DNA of 64,000 nucleotides from Terricaulis silvestris. Its GTDB lineage: Bacteria; Pseudomonadota; Alphaproteobacteria; Caulobacterales; Aquidulcibacteraceae. The stretch spans positions 310,001 through 374,000 of the forward strand of contig NZ_CP047045.1 in the NCBI RefSeq assembly GCF_009792355.1, in the 5' to 3' direction. Of the stretch, positions 19,007 to 26,656 are shown piece by piece. Made by a program: the position numbers and the translations under genes. Under the pieces are notes generated by a model. The model was not told where the DNA came from and did no database searches. It saw only the letters and a list, made by a program, of their open reading frames with translations. Each line of letters begins with the position of its first letter. The first letter of the stretch is position 1.

Positions 19007-21220
19007 CTACTCTTCTCCGCCCCCGCTGCTCCCGCCGTCGGTCGGGAAGCCGCGGACGCGGAGGAGGGCGTTGACGTCCGGATCGCGGCCGCGGAAGCGG
19101 CGGTAGGCTTCGAGGCGGTCGCTGTTGTTGGCTTCGCCCAGGATGATGTTGCGCATGCCGGCGGCGGCAGTTGGATCGAACACATTGCCGCTGGCTTCGA
19201 ACATTTCCCAGGTGTCGGCGTCCATCACTTCGGACCAAAGGTACGAGTAATAGCCAGCGGAGTAGCTGTCGCTTGAGAACAGGTGTCCGAACTGCGGCAG
19301 GCGGTGACGCATCGCGATTTCGCGCGGCATGCCAATGGCGGCGAGCGTCTCGCGTTCGAACGCATCGACATCGGTGATCGGCTCGGCGCGGTTGTGCAGC
19401 GCCATGTCGACGAGTGCGGAGGAGAGATACTCGACCGTGGCATAGCCTTGGTTGAAGGTCGACGCGCTGTGGACGCGATCGACCAGCGCCTGCGGCATCG
19501 GCTGCCCGGTTTGATAGTGCAGCGCGAACTGATCGAGAATCGGACGCGTCAGCACCCAGTGCTCGTGCACTTGGCTTGGGAATTCGACGTAGTCGCGCGG
19601 CGTGCCGCCGAGGCCTGGATAGACCTGGTGTGCGAGCAGGCCATGAATGGCGTGGCCGAACTCATGGAACGCAGTTTGGGCGTCGTCGAGCGAAATCAGG
19701 ATTGGTTCGCCTTCGGCGCCACGAACGAAATTGTTATTGTTCGAGGTGATCGGCGTCACCGCCGCGCCGGTGAAGTTTTCCCAGCCCTGATAGCCTTGCG
19801 CCCAGGCGCCTGAGCGCTTGCCGGCGCGGGCGAAGTAATCGCCGTAGAAGAGACCGACATACGAGCCGTCGCGATCGGTGACTTCCCACACGCGCACGTT
19901 GGGTTCGAACACCGGCACCGTGCCGGTGATTTCGTTGAACGACAGCCCGTAGAGCTGGTTGGCCATGTAGAACGCGCCGTTGATCATGTTGTTAAGCTCG
20001 AAGTACGGGCGCAGTTCATTCTGATCGAGATTGTACCGGTCGCGGCGGACTTGCTCGGCGTAATAATTGTAATCCCACGGCTCGATTGTGATGTTGGCGC
20101 GCTGGCGGTTGGCGATCGCCTGCATGTCGGCGACTTCTTCGTGGACGCGCGCGACGGCAGCGGGCCACACGCGCATCATCAGGTCCTGCGCGTTCTGCGG
20201 ATCGCGGGCCATGGTGTCGGCCATACGGAGGTGCGCGTGGGTTGGGAAGCCGAGGATCTGCGCGCGCTCGGCGCGGAGGCGCAGGACGTCGGCGATCACG
20301 GCGTTGGTGTCGTTGGCGTCGCCGTTGTCGCCGCGGTTCTTGAATGTGGTCCAGACTTGTTGGCGCAGGCGCCGGTTCGACGAGAAGGTGAGGAACGGAT
20401 CGACGCTGGAGCGCGTGTTGACGACGGCCCACTGACCAGCGTGACCACGTTCGGCGGCGGCGGCGGCGAGGGCTTCGCGGATGTTCGGCGGCAGGCCGGC
20501 GAGATCGGATTCGCGGTTGATGAAGATCGCCGTGTTTTCATCGGCGAGGAGACGGCGGCCGAAGTCGGCGAAACTGGTGGAGAGCTCTTCGTTGATGGCG
20601 CCGAGGCGCGCTTGCTGTTCGGGCGTCGCTGCGGCGCCGGCGCGTACGAACTGATCGCGGGTGCGTTCGAGCAGGCGCAGTTGTTCGGCGTTCAGACCAA
20701 GAGTGGCGCGCTGGGTGTAGAGCGTGTCGATGCGGGCGAAGAGCGCGCGGTTGAAGGTGATCGCGTTGTAGGCGGCCGTGAGGCGCGGCGACCATTCGGC
20801 TTCGACCTCCTGCACGACGGGCGTCGAGACGTTGTCGGTCATGATCGAGAAGATCGTGGTCGCGCGGTCGAGATGACGGCCCGCGTTCTGCATCGGGATC
20901 ATGGTGTTGTCGAAGGTCTGCGCGGCCGGATTGGCGGCGATGGCCTGAATCTCGGCCTCTTGCAGAGCGATGCCGAGCTCAAACGCAGGCGCGATCAAAG
21001 CAGGATCGGCGTGGTCCCACGGCGGCACGCCGCCGTGCGGGCCAGTCCAGGGCTTCAGCAACACGTTCTCGTTGGCTTGAGCGGTGAGCCGCGCGACATC
21101 GGCTTGCGCGGTGGCGTAAGCGGCGTTGGTCGCGCTGGCGCCGATATCCGTGGTGGCGCAGGCCGAGAGCGCGAGCGGCGACGCGGCGGCCAAAAGCGCG
21201 GCGATAACGTGCGGTTTCAT
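19007..21220 (-). CDS. M3-family peptidyl-dipeptidase (Dcp-like) lipoprotein
   Basis: Start ATG at 21220 (MKPHVIAALL) with GGGGG about ten bases upstream. The signal has lipobox LSAC, so the 737-residue enzyme is probably a periplasmic lipoprotein. The zinc motif is HEFGHAIH at residues 519-526, and the third ligand Glu is in the following PSQVHEHW region (family pattern). The helical cage domain of the M3 family fills the N-terminal two-thirds, and the C-terminal PQFGHLFSSDSYSAGYYSYLW is typical of Dcp. It degrades short peptides from the C-terminus. The tail is Gly/Ser/Glu-rich. Confidence 0.9.
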   Translation of the reverse strand: MKPHVIAALLAAASPLALSACATTDIGASATNAAYATAQADVARLTAQANENVLLKPWTGPHGGVPPWDHADPALIAPAFELGIALQEAEIQAIAANPAAQTFDNTMIPMQNAGRHLDRATTIFSIMTDNVSTPVVQEVEAEWSPRLTAAYNAITFNRALFARIDTLYTQRATLGLNAEQLRLLERTRDQFVRAGAAATPEQQARLGAINEELSTSFADFGRRLLADENTAIFINRESDLAGLPPNIREALAAAAAERGHAGQWAVVNTRSSVDPFLTFSSNRRLRQQVWTTFKNRGDNGDANDTNAVIADVLRLRAERAQILGFPTHAHLRMADTMARDPQNAQDLMMRVWPAAVARVHEEVADMQAIANRQRANITIEPWDYNYYAEQVRRDRYNLDQNELRPYFELNNMINGAFYMANQLYGLSFNEITGTVPVFEPNVRVWEVTDRDGSYVGLFYGDYFARAGKRSGAWAQGYQGWENFTGAAVTPITSNNNNFVRGAEGEPILISLDDAQTAFHEFGHAIHGLLAHQVYPGLGGTPRDYVEFPSQVHEHWVLTRPILDQFALHYQTGQPMPQALVDRVHSASTFNQGYATVEYLSSALVDMALHNRAEPITDVDAFERETLAAIGMPREIAMRHRLPQFGHLFSSDSYSAGYYSYLWSEVMDADTWEMFEASGNVFDPTAAAGMRNIILGEANNSDRLEAYRRFRGRDPDVNALLRVRGFPTDGGSSGGGEE

Positions 21221-21442
21221 GTGAAGGACCCCCAAGTGACGCGCGCGCCAAGCGGAGGGCCGACGCGCGGATAGTCGATTGGGGTCGATTGTGGCCGCTG
21301 GCGGCGGGGCGGGGCAAGGGCGCGCGGCGCCCTGCGGCGAGCGGACGCCGCCGATTTGCGACGAACGGGCGCCGGTCGATGGGGTATCGGGCGGGCCGCA
21401 CGGCTGCTAGATGGGCGTCAGGGACGATTCCGGGAGGACATC

Positions 21443-22126
21443 ATGCGCATTTCAGCACTCGCGCTCATTTCAGCGTGCGTTTTGGCGGCCTGTAATCCGA
21501 GCGCGCCTTCTGGCGGCGGGCTGTTCCCGAATTTGACCGACGCGTCCTACCGCGCCGAGGCCACCATTCACGGCGATGACGGGCAGAACCTGCCGGTCGT
21601 CATGATCCGTTCTGGCAACAAGGTGCGGATGGAGATGAACGCCGGTCAGGGCGCCATAGTCGTCGTCAACAACGCCGATACGCAAGAGAACTTCGTTCTG
21701 ATGACGCGCGATGGCCAGACCTACGCCATGCAAGCCGACCCGGCGCAGTACGACAATCCGATAGACAGCTGGAACGCCGAATACGCGTCCACCGCGACGC
21801 GCACAGGCGATTGCTCGGTGGCGGGCGAAAACGGCGCGGCGTGGACGCGCGATGTCGATGGCGAGCCGCACACGGCGTGCGTCACCCAGGACGGCATTAT
21901 CCTGCGCTCCACCGAAGGCGAGCGTGTCGTTTGGGAGACAACGAGCGTGCAGCGCGGGCCGCAGGACGCGGCGTTGTTCACGATCCCGGAAGGCGTTCAG
22001 ACCATGGATCTCGGCGCGATGATGGGCCAGGCTGGCGCGGCGGGGGCCAACTTCAATGCGCAGATGTGCGAGGCGCTGCGCAACGCCAACGCGCCACCGG
22101 AAAGAATCGCCCAGGCCGGGTGCTGA
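21443..22126 (+). CDS. Putative lipoprotein, 227 residues
   Basis: GGGAGGA lies four bases before the ATG at 21443. The signal ends in lipobox LAAC (Cys17). The mature protein looks like a beta-rich domain related to DUF4412-type proteins: an early IHGDDGQNLPVVMIRSGNKVRMEMN, then FVLMTRDGQTYAM, and a C-terminal segment with Cys residues. It may bind ligands in the periplasm. It is followed by an 11-base-pair hairpin at 22191. Confidence 0.6.
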   Translation: MRISALALISACVLAACNPSAPSGGGLFPNLTDASYRAEATIHGDDGQNLPVVMIRSGNKVRMEMNAGQGAIVVVNNADTQENFVLMTRDGQTYAMQADPAQYDNPIDSWNAEYASTATRTGDCSVAGENGAAWTRDVDGEPHTACVTQDGIILRSTEGERVVWETTSVQRGPQDAALFTIPEGVQTMDLGAMMGQAGAAGANFNAQMCEALRNANAPPERIAQAGC

Positions 22127-22190
22127 TCGGGGCGCCAGTACGGCGGCCAGGCGGCGCTTAACGGGACTATTTCGCATGCCCGGGGAAGCG

Positions 22191-22216
22191 GGCGCCGCGT
22201 ACTGTTACGCGGCGCC
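22191..22216. terminator. Perfect 11-bp hairpin downstream of the lipoprotein gene
   Basis: GGCGCCGCGTA and TACGCGGCGCC pair exactly around loop CTGT. There is no T-run, so it is either a rho-independent-like stabilising hairpin or an mRNA 3' barrier. Confidence 0.45.
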
Positions 22217-22285
22217 GTAGCCCGTTGTGCGCTGCCGAACGGCGGGCTAGAGGACAAGGCTAGGCGTAGGGACGACGGACGCTAA

Positions 22286-23404
22286 ATGGTTAATTTTGCT
22301 GAGGCTGCGGCAACGTTTGCGCCCGAAATGGCGTCGAACGTCATGCGTCTGCTTCCGCGCGAATTCCAGGAAGCGTTCGTGCAATCGCCCAACGTCTTCA
22401 TGTTCTTCATGTCGATGGGCTTGGCAGCGGTTCTGGTCAGCGTCTTTTGGATGCTGACGGGGATGGGCAAGGCCAGCCGCATGGCGCGCATCGCACTCCG
22501 CGCGCAAGCGCTGAAGCGCAGCAAGGATCACCGCGCGTTGGTGCTGATCGGCGAGATCGAAGGCGGCGACCATTTGCTTCGTCAGGAGATGAAGGAAGCG
22601 GTCGAAGACAATTTTGGTTTGTTCTCGTTCGAGCAAAACGTTCAGGTCGATCTCTTCCCGATCAAACTCAAAGTGGTGCCGCCGCGCGCGCATCCGGAAA
22701 CCCGCCGCCGCATCGCGGTTGAAGCCGCTGAAGCGCTCGAGCGTTCGGCCGCTGACGTCATCGTCTGGGGCAAGCGCAATTTCCTCGGCAAGCTTGAGCT
22801 GCGTCTCACCACGCTGCCGAGCTATGGCCGCGTGCACGAAGTGCAGGATTTCGAACTGGGCTGGCGCGTCGGTCGCCCGGACGAAATCGTGCAGCGCTCG
22901 CTAGCGTTCGCGCTGGCGCGTAAGGCGCGGCCGGTGCTGCACCGCCCGCAGGATTATAAGCCCGAGCGTCTGCAACCGATCGTGGAATCGCTTGACCGCA
23001 TGGTCGATGCGCACCCGGCTGAAGTCGGCGACAATCTCCAGCTCGATATTCTGTCGGATTTCGCCTCGGGCGCATTGAGTCTCGGTGAGCGTGGCGGCCA
23101 CATCAAATGGCTGACCAAGGCTCTCGACGCGCGCCAACTCTACCTGGACAAGGTCGATCGCACGACGGATCCGGGCGCCTGGGGCGCGGCGCAGCAAGAG
23201 ATCGGCCGCGCGCTAACGGCGCTCGGCGAACGCGAAGGCGCGCGTGACAAGCTGGAAGAGGGCGCGGCGCGCCTGCGTCTGGCGATGGATGCGCTGCGCT
23301 CAACGGATTCGCTGCAGCAGGCGGAAGTCGCGCTGCGCGCGCTGCAACGCGCCGAGCAGACGCTGCAGCAACGCCGCCGTGTCGGCCTGCGCTGGCCAGG
23401 CTAG
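22286..23404 (+). CDS. Membrane-anchored protein with TPR-like C-terminus
   Basis: The 372-residue protein has one transmembrane helix at about residues 36-58 (VFMFFMSMGLAAVLVSVFW), followed by a cytoplasmic or periplasmic alpha/beta domain (KDHRALVLIGEIEGGDHLL and ADVIVWGKRNFL, the latter like a nucleotide-sensing CHAT/TIR-adjacent fold) and a helical TPR-like end (ALTALGEREGARDKLEEGAARLRLAMDAL). Such proteins occur in Caulobacterales. I do not know the function. It lies just upstream of tRNA-Ser. Confidence 0.6.
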   Translation: MVNFAEAAATFAPEMASNVMRLLPREFQEAFVQSPNVFMFFMSMGLAAVLVSVFWMLTGMGKASRMARIALRAQALKRSKDHRALVLIGEIEGGDHLLRQEMKEAVEDNFGLFSFEQNVQVDLFPIKLKVVPPRAHPETRRRIAVEAAEALERSAADVIVWGKRNFLGKLELRLTTLPSYGRVHEVQDFELGWRVGRPDEIVQRSLAFALARKARPVLHRPQDYKPERLQPIVESLDRMVDAHPAEVGDNLQLDILSDFASGALSLGERGGHIKWLTKALDARQLYLDKVDRTTDPGAWGAAQQEIGRALTALGEREGARDKLEEGAARLRLAMDALRSTDSLQQAEVALRALQRAEQTLQQRRRVGLRWPG

Positions 23405-23497
23405 CTGCGCGCCCGAGACGGTGGCGGGCGGCTCACGGAGCCGCCCAGGCATACTCGGGTTGCGCCCGGGAGCGGCCCCCGTCATAAACCCCGCGCT

Positions 23498-23587
23498 GGA
23501 CAGGTGGCCGAGTGGCTGAAGGCGCACGCTTGGAAAGCGTGTTTAGGTGAAAGCCTAACCAGGGTTCGAATCCCTGTCTGTCCGCCA
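23498..23587 (+). tRNA. tRNA-Ser (anticodon GGA)
   Basis: The 90-base class II tRNA has acceptor GGACAGG paired with CTGTCC, anticodon arm CACGC-TTGGAAA-GCGTG (anticodon GGA), long variable arm TTTAGGTGAAAGCCTAA, T-arm GGGTTCGAATCCC and encoded CCA. An accessory block begins downstream. I found no second copy of its 3' end in the window. Confidence 0.97.
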
Positions 23588-23815
23588 GCCAGTCTCGCAG
23601 CGGCCCGGTACGTGGGTCTCCGTGGCCGCAAGCCGCTAATTCCTGGGGCCTTTTCTCCGTGCGCTCGGTCTCTGCACGGCGCTCTGCGCGTTGATAGCCG
23701 CCGAATCCGCGCCTTCGTCTCTGATGGCCAGTTGAGAGGTTGGGTTTCGCCGGTCTCTGTCTGAATTTTGCGCTCAACTGGTTGGCAGGAGCGCAGTCAC
23801 GCCGCGCGACAGTCG

Positions 23816-25420
23816 TTAGTTTGCGCGCGCGGAGAAGAGTCGCTTCTGCGCGTCCCACGAAAGCGGCAGCTCGGCGTCGCAGAGTTGGTCGAGGGCAAGG
23901 CCCGGACGCTGGCGGCCATCGAGGATCTCGCGGAGCAGATCCGGCGCGAGATAGGCAAGGCGCAAATAGCGATGCAGGCCTGTCTGCGTGAGCCGTTCGG
24001 CTTGAGCGAGCGCCGTGCTGGTCGGATACTCGCCATTGAGCAACTGCATGCGCCACCGCCAGGCCTTGCCGATAGCGTTGATCAAAGTTGCATTGGGCTC
24101 GGCGCGATCGACGATGCGCCGGCCCGTTGGATCGAGGATGCGGACGGCGCCGCCACGTCGGCCCATACGAATGGCAACGTTGATGGATCGCGATGTCGCG
24201 TCGAATTGATCCGAGGCAGGGATGAGTTCTGACAGGTTGGACACGTCCGCTTCGTCGCGGAACTCGATGATGATGCACTCGCTTCCGACGACAACCCGCT
24301 GGATCAAGCCCCGCCCGATCTCCCAGCTGAACGCGCTCGACTTAATCAGCAGAGAGAGCCGATCACTGACCAAGTCCTCCAACGCCTTCGCCGGCACGCG
24401 CCCAAGTGAACCAGCCGCTGCCTGCTTCCCAGTCAAAATTGCCTTCGACACATAATAGCGATGCGCCTTGCCGGATTGGCCTCGTGCATGCGTTGGGCTC
24501 ATCGGATTGGCTGCCTCATCGAAGACAAGCCCCGCAAGATGTGATCCGCCCGGTCTGATGACGCGGGTGCGTCGCTGGTGAATATTGGCGGCAAGGCGCG
24601 CTTGAACAGCATCAAACAATTCTGCATCGACGATCGCATCATGCTGGCCAGGGTGAGCCACGCCCTTGTGAACGATCTCGCCGAGATAATGCCGGTTGCG
24701 CAGCAGATGATAGAGCGCGCCGCGCGCGAGCACCCCGCCGCCAGCGCGCGTGTTCTTTCTCGTGGTCCAGGCCTTCGCGCGAACGCCCGTGTCAGCGAGA
24801 TCTTTTCTGAGTTCATGCACTGATCCCAATTCGAGATAACGCCTGAAGATCAGACGGACGGTCTCGGCCTCTTCGGGATTGACCTCAAGCGTGCGCCCAA
24901 CCGGATCGTAGCCAAGCAGGGGGTTGCCGCCCATCCACATGCCCTTGGCCTTGGACGCTGCGATCTTGTCTCGAATCCGTTCGCCGGTGACTTCCCGCTC
25001 GAACTGCGCAAACGACAGCAAGACGTTGAGCGTCAGCCTGCCCATGCTGGTTGTCGTGTTGAAGGCTTGTGTGACCGAGACGAAGCTCGCGCCCTGACCT
25101 TCGAAGCGCTCAACGATGCGAGCGAAGTCAGCCAGCGATCTCGTCAAGCGATCAACCTTGTAGACCACGACGATATCGATCCGGCCGCGATCAATATCGT
25201 CAAGCAAAGCTTTCAGGGCAGGGCGTTCCATCGATCCGCCCGAGAAGCCGCCATCGTCATAATGCGTCTTGACGAGCTGCCACCCTTCACCGGCCTGGCT
25301 CAGGATGTAGGCTTCGCAAGCTTGCCGTTGTGCATCGAGTGAGTTGAACGCTTGATCGAGGCCTTCTTCCGTGGATTTACGCGTGTAGATCGCGCAGCGG
25401 CGGCGCGGCTCCGGTTTCAT
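23816..25420 (-). CDS. Large serine recombinase
   Basis: The 534-residue protein has an N-terminal resolvase catalytic domain: CAIYTRKSTEEGL with the catalytic Ser, YDDGGFSGGSMERPAL, and DIVVVYKVDRLTRSL. A recombinase domain (RIRDKIAASKAKGMWMGG..PLGY-type) and a zinc-ribbon-like or coiled C-terminus follow. It catalyses site-specific DNA exchange. It is the last gene of a module with DUF2924, a small coiled protein and DUF3489, the usual alphaproteobacterial arrangement. The start overlaps the DUF2924 stop by four bases. Confidence 0.93.
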   Translation of the reverse strand: MKPEPRRRCAIYTRKSTEEGLDQAFNSLDAQRQACEAYILSQAGEGWQLVKTHYDDGGFSGGSMERPALKALLDDIDRGRIDIVVVYKVDRLTRSLADFARIVERFEGQGASFVSVTQAFNTTTSMGRLTLNVLLSFAQFEREVTGERIRDKIAASKAKGMWMGGNPLLGYDPVGRTLEVNPEEAETVRLIFRRYLELGSVHELRKDLADTGVRAKAWTTRKNTRAGGGVLARGALYHLLRNRHYLGEIVHKGVAHPGQHDAIVDAELFDAVQARLAANIHQRRTRVIRPGGSHLAGLVFDEAANPMSPTHARGQSGKAHRYYVSKAILTGKQAAAGSLGRVPAKALEDLVSDRLSLLIKSSAFSWEIGRGLIQRVVVGSECIIIEFRDEADVSNLSELIPASDQFDATSRSINVAIRMGRRGGAVRILDPTGRRIVDRAEPNATLINAIGKAWRWRMQLLNGEYPTSTALAQAERLTQTGLHRYLRLAYLAPDLLREILDGRQRPGLALDQLCDAELPLSWDAQKRLFSARAN

Positions 25421-25821
25421 TGCGCTCTACCCGCAGAGAGGCCAAAAAATCTCGGTCCCGACCAGCGCACACCGGTTATGTGGCGCGCGATGGCGCTGAG
25501 CGATTTGTAAGTCTCGCCTTCGAATAAATAGCCGTCCGCCAGCACGACCACGGAATACGCGACGCCATCCCATTCGCGCACCAGAGTCGATCCTGTGGCG
25601 GGCGATGAGCTGAGTGGTCGTTGTGCGCCTGCCGTGGCGTGGCGCTTGGCAAGGCGGTCCAGGCGCTGGCGAAGCTTGGCGTCAAGATCGCCGTCCCTCA
25701 GAGCGTTGAGGCGCCAGGCAAGTTCTCTCCGCAAGAACTCCGCCGAGCGAAGGGGCGGCAGCGGCTCACGCAACCGCCGCCCCCATTCCTGGCGAAGCGC
25801 ATCAAGGCCCATCGTCTTCAA
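25417..25821 (-). CDS. DUF2924 protein
   Basis: The 134-residue protein opens with LRQEWGRRLREPLPPLRS and LRRELAWRLNALRDGDLD and ends with a KSLSAIARHITGVRWSGPRFFGL segment resembling the DUF2924 signature (a small SAM/DRR-like fold). DUF2924 proteins are almost always encoded beside a serine recombinase and DUF3489, and are presumed accessory to recombination. The ATGA overlap with the recombinase gene indicates coupling. Confidence 0.85.
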   Translation of the reverse strand: MKTMGLDALRQEWGRRLREPLPPLRSAEFLRRELAWRLNALRDGDLDAKLRQRLDRLAKRHATAGAQRPLSSSPATGSTLVREWDGVAYSVVVLADGYLFEGETYKSLSAIARHITGVRWSGPRFFGLSAGRAQ

Positions 25822-25848
25822 TGTTTCGATGTCGGAGTTGCAACTCGC

Positions 25849-26097
25849 TCAGCCGGCATCGGCCGCCTCTTCACCTGCAAGTCCGACAACGCATTCGTGC
25901 TGATCCAGTCTCGCCAGCACCTCGGCAGCTCGGGACAACGCCGCGAGATCAGACGCAATTTCGCCGATATGGCGAGCGGCCGTGGTGTCGGCTTCGCGCT
26001 GCTCATTGACGGCGATGTCGTTGGCCTCTTCCGCCAGCACGACCATCGTCTCCCACACACGCTCAAGGGCGATGCGTGGCCCGCTCGCCGCGGTCAT
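25849..26097 (-). CDS. Small helical protein of the recombinase module
   Basis: The 82-residue protein is nearly all helix (RVWETMVVLAEEANDIAVNEQ, then IGEIASDLAALSRAAEVLARL), probably a coiled coil. It overlaps the DUF3489 stop by four bases (26094-26097), which supports it against other frames here. It has no recognisable domain. I infer it is a module-specific accessory factor. Confidence 0.55.
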   Translation of the reverse strand: MTAASGPRIALERVWETMVVLAEEANDIAVNEQREADTTAARHIGEIASDLAALSRAAEVLARLDQHECVVGLAGEEAADAG

Positions 26098-26387
26098 TGT
26101 GCGCCTCCGATTCGGTAGACGCGCTCGTCGCCTGATTTTGTCGATGCTATCGCCAATCCGTGTTGCTTCTTCAGCGCACCTGAGATCGCACCGCGCACCG
26201 AATGGGCTTGCCAGCCGGTCAGCTCCATGAGGTCGGAGATTGTTGCGCCCTTCGGTGCGCGCAACGCTGCAATAACGCGCTCAAGCTTCGACACGGGGGC
26301 CTTGTTCGAAGTTTTAGAACGCGGGGCGCGGACCGCTTTCTTTGTGAGCTTCGCCGCTGTGCGGGCGCGCTTGCTTTTAGCTGCCAT
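26094..26387 (-). CDS. DUF3489 protein
   Basis: From ATG 26387, with AGGAG eight bases upstream, the 97-residue protein has a Lys/Arg-rich N-terminal tail (residues 1-30), then a winged-helix domain: LERVIAALRAPKGATISDLME and LTGWQAHSVRGAISGALKK. This is DUF3489, typically the first gene of DUF2924-recombinase modules and probably its DNA-binding component. Confidence 0.85.
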   Translation of the reverse strand: MAAKSKRARTAAKLTKKAVRAPRSKTSNKAPVSKLERVIAALRAPKGATISDLMELTGWQAHSVRGAISGALKKQHGLAIASTKSGDERVYRIGGAQ

Positions 26388-26656
26388 AAAATGAACTCCT
26401 TCGTTAGCCGGTCTGTGCCGGCACGAGCGCAAGCCCCGGAAAATGTCGGGGCGTCAGGCATCGAAGGAGGAGAGGGCGTTGGCTTTCCGAGCGTGGAGTC
26501 CTCTTGTTGCAGCGCGACATGGGCCGTAGTTCGAGCACCATGCACGCTCCAATACGAACTGAAGTCCAGTCGAATGTCGCGGGCGAAGAAGCCTAGGTCC
26601 GTTCCGGGGCAGAAAGAGACCTTCAGGCTCACATAGAAACCGACCAAAGCGGACCC

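Noticed and set aside
20051-21274. 407-codon plus-strand frame opposite the M3 peptidase
   Set aside because: Antisense shadow of a strongly supported gene; Gly/Val/Arg-biased translation with no domain.
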